A DNA stretch of 17,848 bases from Pseudomonadota bacterium (GTDB lineage: Bacteria; Pseudomonadota; Gammaproteobacteria; Steroidobacterales; Woeseiaceae), in the NCBI GenBank assembly GCA_022567775.1, contig JADFGH010000002.1, forward strand, positions 1 through 17,848. Reading direction: 5' to 3'. A program made the translations under genes and the position numbers. A model generated the notes under the pieces. The model was not told the origin of the DNA. It saw only the letters and a program-made list of their open reading frames with translations, and searched no databases. This document shows, piece by piece, positions 1-6,428 of the stretch. Numbering within the stretch: position 1 is the first letter of the stretch; every line of letters begins with the position of its first letter.

Positions 1-168
1 GAGCTCATCGGTCAGACCGGATCGGTGACGCCGTACGTGACGCCCGGCAATACCATCGTCTGGCGCTGCGGAAACGCACCTGCACCGGAGGGCAATCCGC
101 TAAACGGGGCTGCCCCGCACCTGCCGCCCACGCTCGACATCCGCTACCTTCCGGCCAGCTGCAGATAG
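1..168 (+). CDS. pilA: Type IV pilin (PilA-like), C-terminal end only
   Basis: This is the 3' end of a gene cut by the window start: 55 codons in frame 1, then a TAG stop. The residues end in IRYLPASCR, with an upstream WRCG. The two cysteines are placed like the disulfide pair that closes the D-region at the C-terminus of type IV major pilins, and the 'YLPASCR' ending is typical of gammaproteobacterial PilA proteins. The N-terminal prepilin signal and hydrophobic helix would lie outside the window. pilB, pilC and pilD follow directly, which supports the call: PilA would be the subunit cleaved by PilD and assembled by PilB and PilC. A hairpin plus T-run overlaps and follows the stop, so this gene probably ends its own transcript. 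It could be a minor pilin instead of the main subunit; the missing part would decide. Confidence 0.85.
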   Translation, partial: ELIGQTGSVTPYVTPGNTIVWRCGNAPAPEGNPLNGAAPHLPPTLDIRYLPASCR

Positions 169-196
169 GCTGGTGGCCGTGGCAGCCCTGCATTTT
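160..196 (+). terminator. Probable rho-independent terminator of the pilin gene
   Basis: TGCAG (160-164) and GGCTG (168-172) pair with CAGCC (183-187) and CTGCA (188-192), giving a 10-bp stem with a 3-base bulge that contains part of the stop codon. TTTT follows at 193-196. The structure begins inside the pilin stop region. It would separate the abundant pilin mRNA from the pilBC transcript. The T-run is short, so efficiency is uncertain. Confidence 0.6.
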
Positions 197-222
197 CGCC
201 AGAATTGCCGATATTCGCCGGT

Positions 223-251
223 TTGACTTAATGAAAGTGCGCAACTGTGAA
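223..251 (+). promoter_or_regulatory. Weak candidate sigma-70 promoter for pilB
   Basis: TTGACT at 223-228 is a good -35 match. With 17-base spacing the -10 would be TGTGAA at 246-251, which matches only half of TATAAT. It lies about 100 bases upstream of pilB and downstream of the pilin terminator, which is where a pilB promoter is needed. Nothing else coding is visible in the 179-base gap between the pilin stop and pilB. Confidence 0.25.
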
Positions 252-347
252 CAACAGCACAAAATCCAGTTGATCCGGGCACTTAGATCAGTGAGACTGT
301 AGCGTCCATCAACTCGTATCGACGCAGCAACCGGGATTCCAGAACGC

Positions 348-2066
348 ATGGCAGCAACTGCTCCTAAATCCAATCTTTCGGGCCTGCCGCGGCGCCTGGT
401 CCAGGACGGTATCATCACCGAGGCGGTCGTTCAGGAGGCCACGGCCGCGGCCCGCAAAGAGAAGCTGGGGCTGGTCGCCTACCTCGTCGCCAACGAGAAA
501 GCGGACTCGCGGGCCATAGCTGTCGCTGCGTCGCACGAGTTCGGCGTGCCGCTCCTGGATCTTGATTCGATCGACATCGAACTCGAAACGCTGCGCGCCG
601 TCGACCAGAAACTGGTCAGCAAACATCGCGTGCTGCCGCTGATCAAGCGCGGCCAGAAACTGTTTCTCGGCATCTCGGATCCGACCAATCTTCAGGCCAT
701 CGATGACGTCAAGTTTCAGACGACCCTCAGGATCGAGACGGTCGTCGTCGAGGAGGCCAAACTCGAAGACCGAATTACCAAGGCGCTTGAAGCCGTCGAT
801 ACGACGATGTCTTCACTCGAGGACGACGACCTGGATCTCGAAAACCTGGACGTTATGGGCGGCGACAATGAGCCTGATGAGCTCAGCCGCGACGATATCG
901 ACGACGCCCCGGTGGTTCGCTTCGTCAACAAAGTCCTCCTGGATGCGATCAAGCGCGGCGCGTCAGACGTTCATTTCGAACCGTACGAAAAAATATTCCG
1001 CGTAAGGACCCGGCTCGACGGTGTCCTCTCGGAGGTTGCACAGCCGCCGGTGGCGCTTGCCAACAAGGTCTGTGCGCGACTCAAGGTCATGTCCCGGATG
1101 GACATCGCCGAACGACGGGTACCGCAGGACGGCCGCATCAAGATGCGGCTGTCGAAAAGGCGTGCCATCGACTTTCGTGTCAATTCCTGTCCGACCTTGT
1201 TCGGCGAGAAGATCGTATTGCGTATTCTCGATCCGAGCAGCGCCAAAATGGGTATCGACGCACTGGGCTACGACGAACATCAGAAGGCGCTCTACCTGAA
1301 GCACCTCAACAAGCCCTACGGAATGATCCTGGTCACCGGACCCACCGGTTCCGGTAAGACGGTATCACTCTATACGGGCCTCAATATTCTGAATACGGTC
1401 GATCGCAACATCTCGACTGCCGAGGACCCGGCTGAAATCAATCTCCCCGGCGTCAACCAGGTGAACGTAAACCCGAAGGTAGGCCTGACATTTGCGTCGG
1501 CACTGAAAGCATTTCTGCGTCAGGATCCGGACGTGATCATGGTGGGTGAGATTCGCGACCTCGAGACAGCGGAAATTGCGATCAAGGCGGCCCAGACCGG
1601 TCACCTTGTGCTCTCGACCGTGCATACCAACGACGCACCACGCACCTTGACGCGCCTCGTCGATATGGGCGTGAAGCCCTACGCGATCGCGACCTCGGTC
1701 AGCCTGATCATTGCACAGCGCCTCGCCAGGCGCCTTTGCGACAATTGCAAGGAGGTCAGGGACGTTCCGCGTGAGGCGCTGAAGAAAGAAGGATTCAGCG
1801 CAGAAGATATCGAGGGCGGCCTGACGATATTCAGGCCGGTCGGATGCAGGTCGTGCAACGATGGATACAAAGGGCGCCTTGGTGTCTTCCAGGTCATGGA
1901 AGTCAGCGAAGTAATGGGCCGAATAATAATGGAAGGCGGCAATGCAATACAGATTGCCGACCAGGCTGTGGTTGAGGGGGTAAAGGATTTGCGTTGTGCT
2001 GGATTGGATAAAGTCAAGGAAGGACTTACCAGCCTCGAGGAAATCAACCGGGTTACAATCGAATAG
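348..2066 (+). CDS. pilB: Type IV pilus extension ATPase PilB
   Basis: PilB is the cytoplasmic hexameric ATPase that powers pilus assembly by acting on PilC. The 572-residue length is close to the usual figure of about 566. Residues 12-150 form a T2SSE N-terminal (MshEN-like) domain. The ATPase domain shows SDVHFEP (206-212), Walker A GPTGSGKT (331-338), Walker B DPDVIMVGE (393-401) and the His-box region TVHTND (about 424-429). A CxxC pair at 464/467 and another at 500/503 form the zinc tetracysteine of the PilB/GspE family. An acidic linker (about 157-187) joins the N-terminal domain to the ATPase. The ATG at 348 has only a weak GGGA-type ribosome site, but the next residues match family N-termini. 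pilC follows 31 bases after the stop, so the two are probably co-transcribed. Retraction ATPases (PilT) lack the N-terminal domain and the cysteines, so this is the extension motor. Confidence 0.97.
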   Translation: MAATAPKSNLSGLPRRLVQDGIITEAVVQEATAAARKEKLGLVAYLVANEKADSRAIAVAASHEFGVPLLDLDSIDIELETLRAVDQKLVSKHRVLPLIKRGQKLFLGISDPTNLQAIDDVKFQTTLRIETVVVEEAKLEDRITKALEAVDTTMSSLEDDDLDLENLDVMGGDNEPDELSRDDIDDAPVVRFVNKVLLDAIKRGASDVHFEPYEKIFRVRTRLDGVLSEVAQPPVALANKVCARLKVMSRMDIAERRVPQDGRIKMRLSKRRAIDFRVNSCPTLFGEKIVLRILDPSSAKMGIDALGYDEHQKALYLKHLNKPYGMILVTGPTGSGKTVSLYTGLNILNTVDRNISTAEDPAEINLPGVNQVNVNPKVGLTFASALKAFLRQDPDVIMVGEIRDLETAEIAIKAAQTGHLVLSTVHTNDAPRTLTRLVDMGVKPYAIATSVSLIIAQRLARRLCDNCKEVRDVPREALKKEGFSAEDIEGGLTIFRPVGCRSCNDGYKGRLGVFQVMEVSEVMGRIIMEGGNAIQIADQAVVEGVKDLRCAGLDKVKEGLTSLEEINRVTIE

Positions 2067-2097
2067 TTTTAACCCGCCTAACCGAAAGAGAAAGACG

Positions 2098-3318
2098 ATG
2101 GCAAATGCAGCAGTGATGGGAAATACCCCCTTCCTTTGGGAAGGCACGGACCGCAAGGGCAAGAAGGTCAAGGGCAAGAGCATGGCAGCCAATGAGGCTG
2201 CCGTCCGTGCCGACCTGCGCCGCCAGGGCGTTGTCCCGAGCAAGATTCGGAAACAGGGCCGGGGCCTGTTCAAGGGCGGCGGCACGATAACACCGGCCGA
2301 TATAGCGATTTTCAGCCGCCAGCTCGCCACGATGCTGAAGGCCGGCATTCCGCTGGTGCAGGCGTTCGAAATCGTCGGCGCCGGCCACGAAAATGCGGCC
2401 ATGCAGAAGCTGATCATGGCAGTCAAGGTCGATGTGGAAGGCGGCAGCGCGCTGGCCGAAGCACTGGCCAAGCACCCACTCTATTTTGATGATCTTTTTG
2501 TCAACCTGGTTGAGGCTGGCGAGCAGGCTGGTGCGCTCGAGACGCTGCTCGAAAAGATCGCAACCTACAAGGAAAAGACCGAAGCGATCAAGAAGAAAAT
2601 CAAGAAGGCGGTGACCTATCCGGCGGCCGTTCTGGTCGTGGCCTTTGTCGTTACGATCATCCTCATGATTTTCGTTATCCCCGCCTTTGAAGACCTGTTC
2701 AAGGGCTTTGGCGCCGACTTACCGGCGTTTACGCGAGTCGTCATTGAGATTTCTCAATTCATTCGTGACCGGGGCTGGCTCCTCGCCATGATGGCCGGCG
2801 GCGCCGTTTATACGTTCTTGTATTTCAAGAAACGCTCACGCCCGATGCGGCACTTCCTCGATCGCATGGCGCTCAACATGCCGATTATTGGTCCGATCAT
2901 ACAAAAGGCAGCAATCGCCCGCTACGCGCGTACTTTGTCGACCATGTTCTCTGCCGGCGTACCACTGGTCGAAGCACTGGAATCGGTTGCAGGCGCCACG
3001 GGCAACATCGTCTACGAAGTCGGCGTTCTGCAGATAAGGGACGAGGTTGCTACCGGTCAGCGTTTGCAACAGGCGATGGAGAACACCGATCTGTTTCCCA
3101 ATATGGTGATTCAGATGATCGCTGTTGGTGAGGAATCAGGTTCCCTCGACGACATGTCAGCCAAGGTCGCGGACTTTTACGAAGAAGACGTGGATAACGC
3201 GGTCGATAACCTGTCGAGTCTTCTCGAGCCGATGATCATGTCGATCCTCGGTATCCTGGTCGGCGGCCTCGTGGTTGCCATGTACCTGCCGATCTTCAAG
3301 ATGGGTTCTGTCATTTAG
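2098..3318 (+). CDS. pilC: Type IV pilus inner-membrane platform protein PilC
   Basis: PilC is the polytopic membrane protein on which pilins are assembled; PilB drives it from the cytoplasm. From the ATG at 2098 the product has 406 residues, a typical PilC length. Two T2SSF domains are visible, each with the 'F.RQLATML.AG.PL..A' type signature (near residues 73-90, then a second copy starting 'ARTLSTMFSAGVPLVEALE'). Hydrophobic segments fall near residues 176-196, 227-243 and at the C-terminus (ILGILVGGLVVAMYLPIF). The open frame extends upstream to 1996 inside pilB, but the 2098 start is chosen because an AAAGAGAAAGACG purine-rich ribosome site precedes it and the product then begins like known PilC proteins. 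It is co-directional with pilB and ends 34 bases before a strong terminator hairpin. Confidence 0.96.
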   Translation: MANAAVMGNTPFLWEGTDRKGKKVKGKSMAANEAAVRADLRRQGVVPSKIRKQGRGLFKGGGTITPADIAIFSRQLATMLKAGIPLVQAFEIVGAGHENAAMQKLIMAVKVDVEGGSALAEALAKHPLYFDDLFVNLVEAGEQAGALETLLEKIATYKEKTEAIKKKIKKAVTYPAAVLVVAFVVTIILMIFVIPAFEDLFKGFGADLPAFTRVVIEISQFIRDRGWLLAMMAGGAVYTFLYFKKRSRPMRHFLDRMALNMPIIGPIIQKAAIARYARTLSTMFSAGVPLVEALESVAGATGNIVYEVGVLQIRDEVATGQRLQQAMENTDLFPNMVIQMIAVGEESGSLDDMSAKVADFYEEDVDNAVDNLSSLLEPMIMSILGILVGGLVVAMYLPIFKMGSVI

Positions 3319-3352
3319 GCTGATTTCAGGAAGTTCAAAAGTTGATAATGCC

Positions 3353-3382
3353 GCGGCGCCTCTCCTTTGGCGCCGCTTCTTT
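3353..3382 (+). terminator. Rho-independent terminator between pilC and pilD
   Basis: GCGGCGCC (3353-3360) pairs perfectly with GGCGCCGC (3369-3376) around the loop TCTCCTTT, and TTCTTT follows at 3377-3382. The 8-bp GC-only stem and T-rich tail fit intrinsic termination. It would end the pilBC transcript or reduce read-through into pilD. Confidence 0.75.
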
Positions 3383-3415
3383 ATCGGCTGACGAGAGGGG
3401 GACACTGGTATATCC

Positions 3416-4300
3416 ATGCAAGCGCTTTTCACGCAATCGCCCATCCTGTTCATCGGAATTTCCTTCGTCCTGGCACTACTGATCGGGAGTTTCCTGAACG
3501 TTGTCATCTACCGCCTGCCGATCATGATGGAGCGCGAATGGCGGGCGCAATGCGAGGAAATTGCAGAAACACCGGCCACAGAGCTGCCGACCGGCCGCTT
3601 CGACCTGGTTGCCCCGCGCTCGCGTTGCCCGGCCTGCGGCCACACGATAACCGCGATGCAGAATATCCCGGTCATCAGCTACCTGGTGCTGGGTGGCAAA
3701 TGCGGCAGCTGCCAGGCACCGATTTCGCGTCGCTATCCGCTTATAGAGCTGCTCACAGCCGTAATGACCGCCATCGTAGCCTGGCGTTTTGGCATCGGCT
3801 GGGAGGCTGCAGCGGCCATCCTGATGACCTGGACGCTCATCGCCATCAGCGTTATCGACATCGATCACCAGATCATCCCGGATTCCATCTCCCTGCCACT
3901 CATCTGGGCAGGTCTTTTCCTGAGCCTGTTTCACGAGTCGGCCGGGGCCGAAATACTCTTCGTTGACCCCAGGACCGCTATCGCCGGCGGCCTTGCCGGC
4001 TATCTGAGCCTGTGGAGCATCTATCACCTGTTTCGGCTGCTGACCGGCAAGGAAGGCATGGGTTACGGTGACTTCAAACTGCTGGCGGCACTGGGCGCCT
4101 GGCTTGGCTGGCAAATGCTGCCACTGATCATCCTCTTGTCAGCTTTCGTTGGCGCCATCGTCGGCGTAGCGCTTATCGCGTTCAAACGCCAGGACCGCAG
4201 CGTGCCGATTCCGTTCGGGCCCTATCTTGCGGCGGCGGGCTGGATCGCCATGTTGTACGGCCCGCAGATCATGGATGCCTACCTGGATTACATGCGCTAG
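3416..4300 (+). CDS. pilD: Prepilin peptidase / N-methyltransferase PilD
   Basis: PilD is an inner-membrane aspartic protease. It removes the leader peptide of prepilins (and of type II secretion pseudopilins where present) and methylates the new N-terminal residue. The 294-residue length is standard for the full-length bifunctional form. The cytoplasmic loop holds CPAC (71/74) and CGSC (96/99), the zinc-binding cysteines of the methyltransferase domain. The peptidase aspartates are in IDIDHQIIPD (147-156) and in the GYGDFK motif (217-221), matching the catalytic GxGD signature. About eight hydrophobic segments are visible. The ATG at 3416 is preceded by a GAGAGGGGGA stretch, rather far (about 14 bases) for a ribosome site. 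coaE begins 7 bases after the stop, so pilD and coaE form one unit. pilA, pilB and pilC upstream supply its substrate and machine. Confidence 0.97.
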   Translation: MQALFTQSPILFIGISFVLALLIGSFLNVVIYRLPIMMEREWRAQCEEIAETPATELPTGRFDLVAPRSRCPACGHTITAMQNIPVISYLVLGGKCGSCQAPISRRYPLIELLTAVMTAIVAWRFGIGWEAAAAILMTWTLIAISVIDIDHQIIPDSISLPLIWAGLFLSLFHESAGAEILFVDPRTAIAGGLAGYLSLWSIYHLFRLLTGKEGMGYGDFKLLAALGAWLGWQMLPLIILLSAFVGAIVGVALIAFKRQDRSVPIPFGPYLAAAGWIAMLYGPQIMDAYLDYMR

Positions 4301-4307
4301 AGATCCT

Positions 4308-4940
4308 TTGAGCAACGACCCGTCAGCACCTCGTCCACTTCGCGTCGGACTCACCGGTGGCATCGCCAGCGGTAAAACTACCGTCGCCAATTTTTTCGCC
4401 GACCTTGGCGTGCCCGTTATCGATACCGATGTCATTGCGCGCGATGTGGTGGCAAAAGGCGCACCGGCGCTCGCCCAGATTCGTGCTGCCCTCGGCAACG
4501 AAGTGTTCAGCGACGACGGTATGCTGGATCGCAAGGCGATGCGGAAACTCGTTTTCTCCGATGAGCGCAAACGCCGGCAACTCGAGGGCATACTCCATCC
4601 GCGAATTCGCGAGGCAGCCGTCATCCAGGCCCAGGCGGTTACCTATCCTTACATGATCATCGTCGTGCCATTGCTGGTCGAGTCGCCAATGCGTGAGTTC
4701 ATGGATCGGGTGCTGGTGGTCGATTGTAGCGAGGATGAGCAACTCAGCCGCCTGTTGGCTCGAGACAGCGAAAATGAGGCGCAGGCACGCCGCATGATCG
4801 CAGCCCAAGCCAGCCGGGATGAACGGCTGGCAATTGCGGATGATGTGGTGCTCAACGATGCCGGCCTTGACGAGACGCGTAGCAAGATTGAGGCACTGCA
4901 CAAGACATACCTCGAACTGAGCAACTCGAATCGGGAATAA
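4308..4940 (+). CDS. coaE: Dephospho-CoA kinase
   Basis: CoaE phosphorylates the 3'-hydroxyl of dephospho-CoA with ATP, the final step of coenzyme A synthesis, in the cytoplasm. The Walker A loop is GGIASGKT (residues 17-24). It is followed by VIDTD (substrate-side Asp), a VPLLVES motif, and the lid region with VDCSEDEQLSRLLARD, in family order. From the TTG at 4308 the protein has 210 residues, like the usual 200-206. The open frame starts further up at 4227, inside pilD, but the residues encoded there resemble no CoaE; TTG sits 7 bases after the pilD stop with an AGAGAT sequence just upstream, so TTG is preferred. The pilD-coaE linkage is common in gammaproteobacteria. No ATG is available near the expected N-terminus. 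Confidence 0.95.
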   Translation: MSNDPSAPRPLRVGLTGGIASGKTTVANFFADLGVPVIDTDVIARDVVAKGAPALAQIRAALGNEVFSDDGMLDRKAMRKLVFSDERKRRQLEGILHPRIREAAVIQAQAVTYPYMIIVVPLLVESPMREFMDRVLVVDCSEDEQLSRLLARDSENEAQARRMIAAQASRDERLAIADDVVLNDAGLDETRSKIEALHKTYLELSNSNRE

Positions 4941-4960
4941 GTTGTTGCAAGAAACCGGAA

Positions 4961-4988
4961 CCCATCTCATGGATCTGCATGAGATGGG
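4961..4988 (+). other. Perfect 11-bp hairpin between coaE and zapD
   Basis: CCCATCTCATG (4961-4971) pairs exactly with CATGAGATGGG (4978-4988) around the 6-base loop GATCTG. No T-run follows, so it is not a standard intrinsic terminator. It could be an mRNA processing or stability element, or an operator-like palindrome about 43 bases before the likely zapD start. Confidence 0.6.
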
Positions 4989-5031
4989 GTCCATCATTGC
5001 CTGAAACTTGCGGCTGGCGCAGAATACCCTC

Positions 5032-5835
5032 ATGGCCGTCACCGCACCTCGAGCTTCACCTCCAGCCACCGCAAGACGGCTGACTGAATATGAGCAACCG
5101 ATTAATGAGCGCATGCGAACCTTCATGCGTATCGAATTCCTCTATCAGCAAATGCTCTACAACAGCGAGTTGGAGGCGGACTGGGCCACGCGGGCGGCCA
5201 CCTCGAGCTTGCTCGAGATCATGGCCATTCTGACGCGCGGCGATGTTCGCAGCGACGTACATAAGGAGCTGGATCGTCAGATCGAGATCCTGCAGCGCTT
5301 CCAGAGCCAGCCCGAGGTCGATGCGCGACGGCTGGAAGCCCTGATCGCGACCCTGGCCGCCAGACGGGGCGAGGTCAACGAAGCCGGTACACACTTCCTG
5401 CAACCCCTGAAAGAGTGTGAGTTCCTCAGTTCGATCAAACATCGTAGCGCCATACCGGGCGGCACCTGCGAATTCGACCTGCCTGAATACAGCCACTGGC
5501 TGCGCCAGCCCTTCGCACGACGGCAGCAGGACATGCAGGACTGGCTTGGTACTATTCGTCCAGTCTGCGATGCAGTCATCGAACTGCTCTGGCTGATCAG
5601 GGAGTCTGCCCAACCGATCGACAAAGTCGCCATCAACGGCATGTACCAGCACAGCATGCAAAAAGATGCGAGTTGCCGCCTTTTGCGGGTAAGCCTCCCC
5701 GACAACAGCCAGCTCTATCCGGAAATCAGCGGCAGTCAGCACCGCTTCACAGTACGGTTTCTCGAGTGGTCGACCATTGCCAGCCGTGCCGTGCAGACCG
5801 GACACGATGTCGATTTCCGGATCAGCATCTGCTGA
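5032..5835 (+). CDS. zapD: Cell division protein ZapD (FtsZ-bundling factor)
   Basis: ZapD binds FtsZ and promotes bundling of protofilaments in the cytokinetic ring. The family signatures are present in order: a YEQPINERMRTFMRIEFL block near the N-terminus, the KELDRQ..L segment, the IPGGTCEFDLP motif, the SAQP..K...NG.YQ region, and DNSQLYPEISG..HRFTVRF near the end. E. coli ZapD has 247 residues; this one has 267 from the ATG at 5032, with about 20 extra N-terminal residues. A TTG at 5008 in the same frame is an alternative start giving 275 residues; neither start has a strong ribosome site. It lies downstream of coaE, the usual place for this gene. The small zinc protein YacG, often the next gene, is absent; a REP-like repeat follows instead. 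Confidence 0.94.
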   Translation: MAVTAPRASPPATARRLTEYEQPINERMRTFMRIEFLYQQMLYNSELEADWATRAATSSLLEIMAILTRGDVRSDVHKELDRQIEILQRFQSQPEVDARRLEALIATLAARRGEVNEAGTHFLQPLKECEFLSSIKHRSAIPGGTCEFDLPEYSHWLRQPFARRQQDMQDWLGTIRPVCDAVIELLWLIRESAQPIDKVAINGMYQHSMQKDASCRLLRVSLPDNSQLYPEISGSQHRFTVRFLEWSTIASRAVQTGHDVDFRISIC

Positions 5836-5844
5836 TAAACGGAA

Positions 5845-5869
5845 TCGCGGCTAAAGCCGCTCCCACAGG
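5845..5869. repeat. REP-like palindrome after zapD
   Basis: GCGGCT (5847-5852) and AGCCGC (5855-5860) form a 6-bp stem around AA, followed by TCCCACAGG. On the other strand it reads CCTGTGGGAGC-GGCTTTAGCC-GCGA, the layout of dispersed REP sequences known from pseudomonads and xanthomonads (GTGGGAGC head, short palindrome, GCGA tail). It begins 10 bases after the zapD stop, in a gap between convergent genes. Confidence 0.75.
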
Positions 5870-5890
5870 AAAATACGTGCGCTCAACCAC

Positions 5891-5980
5891 CGTAGGAGCT
5901 CGCCCCAGCCAGCGACAAACATTGAAGGGCATGTTTGTAAAACATGATCTTCAATGTTTGCAAAAGGCGAATCAACCACG
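5891..5980 (+). repeat. Composite REP/hairpin repeat, copy 1 (between zapD and mutT)
   Basis: The unit starts with GTAGGAGC (5892-5899), a degenerate REP body, and GCGACAAACATT. A long imperfect hairpin follows: CAAACATTGAAG (5916-5927) pairs with CTTCAATGTTTG (5949-5960), and CATGTTT (5930-5936) with AAACATG (5940-5946). The tail CAAAAGGCGAATCAACCAC (5961-5979) closes the unit. Head, hairpin base and tail align with the copy at 11075-11200, so this is a repeat family and not a chance palindrome. Together with the REP at 5845-5869 it fills the 146-base gap between the convergent zapD and mutT genes and could also terminate both. Confidence 0.8.
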
Positions 5981-5981
5981 G

Positions 5982-6428
5982 TCACAAATTTTGCAACAGG
6001 TCGAGCACTGGCGCATCTGCGGGTAACAACAGGCCCGGCGCAAATTCTGGCGGTCTGAGCCACTCAAGCGCCTGTCCTTCAACGCCGGAGGGCGTACCTT
6101 GCCATTGCCGCACCAGGAAAAAGTCAATCGCGACACGCATCCCGGGATAGTCATGCTCGAGACTACAAAAATGCTCGAGCGAGATAATTTCAATCCCGAG
6201 TTCCTCGGCGAGTTCCCTGCGCAGCGCATCCTCGGCGGATTCGCCACTGGCAAGCTTGCCGCCGGGAAATTCCCAGAACTCCCGCATGGACCTTGCCCGC
6301 GACCGGTCTGTGATCAGCAGCCGGCCATCTGTATCGATCAATATGCCGGCGGCAACGTGCGTCTTCCTCGCGGTCAGCTCAGGGCCCCGTGGCACTGCTT
6401 GAATTTCTTCCCGGAACCGCAGGGACAC
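5982..6428 (-). CDS. mutT: MutT-like Nudix hydrolase (8-oxo-dGTP diphosphatase type)
   Basis: The Nudix box GX5EX7REUXEEXGU is complete at residues 57-79 (G57, E63, R71-E72, E75-E76, G78). MutT enzymes hydrolyse 8-oxo-dGTP to its monophosphate in the cytoplasm and so prevent A:T to C:G transversions. The region after the box ([19 protein letters not shown], then EGQALEWL) matches MutT, and secA-mutT adjacency is classical. The listed start is a GTG at 6428, 55 bases inside secA; the true start may be closer to residue 19-25, where homologous proteins begin, but no ATG, GTG or TTG codon lies there. An AGGAAG sequence just after the secA stop does not precede an in-frame start. The gene is last in the secA unit and convergent with zapD. 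Substrate specificity is inferred from context and similarity. Confidence 0.88.
   Translation of the reverse strand: MSLRFREEIQAVPRGPELTARKTHVAAGILIDTDGRLLITDRSRARSMREFWEFPGGKLASGESAEDALRRELAEELGIEIISLEHFCSLEHDYPGMRVAIDFFLVRQWQGTPSGVEGQALEWLRPPEFAPGLLLPADAPVLDLLQNL

Noticed and set aside
172..195. Sigma-54 type promoter before pilB
   Set aside because: TGGC and TGCA elements are present, but no GG and GC pair has the required 10-base spacing; the bases are better explained as a terminator stem.
1365..2471. Long minus-strand open frame of 368 codons opposite pilB and pilC
   Set aside because: It is the antisense shadow of two well-supported genes, spans their junction and shows no domain; long antisense frames are common in GC-rich coding DNA.
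5673..6150. Plus-strand open frames across the zapD end, the repeat and mutT
   Set aside because: They overlap real genes in other frames or strands and their residues follow the repeat composition; no family recognised.
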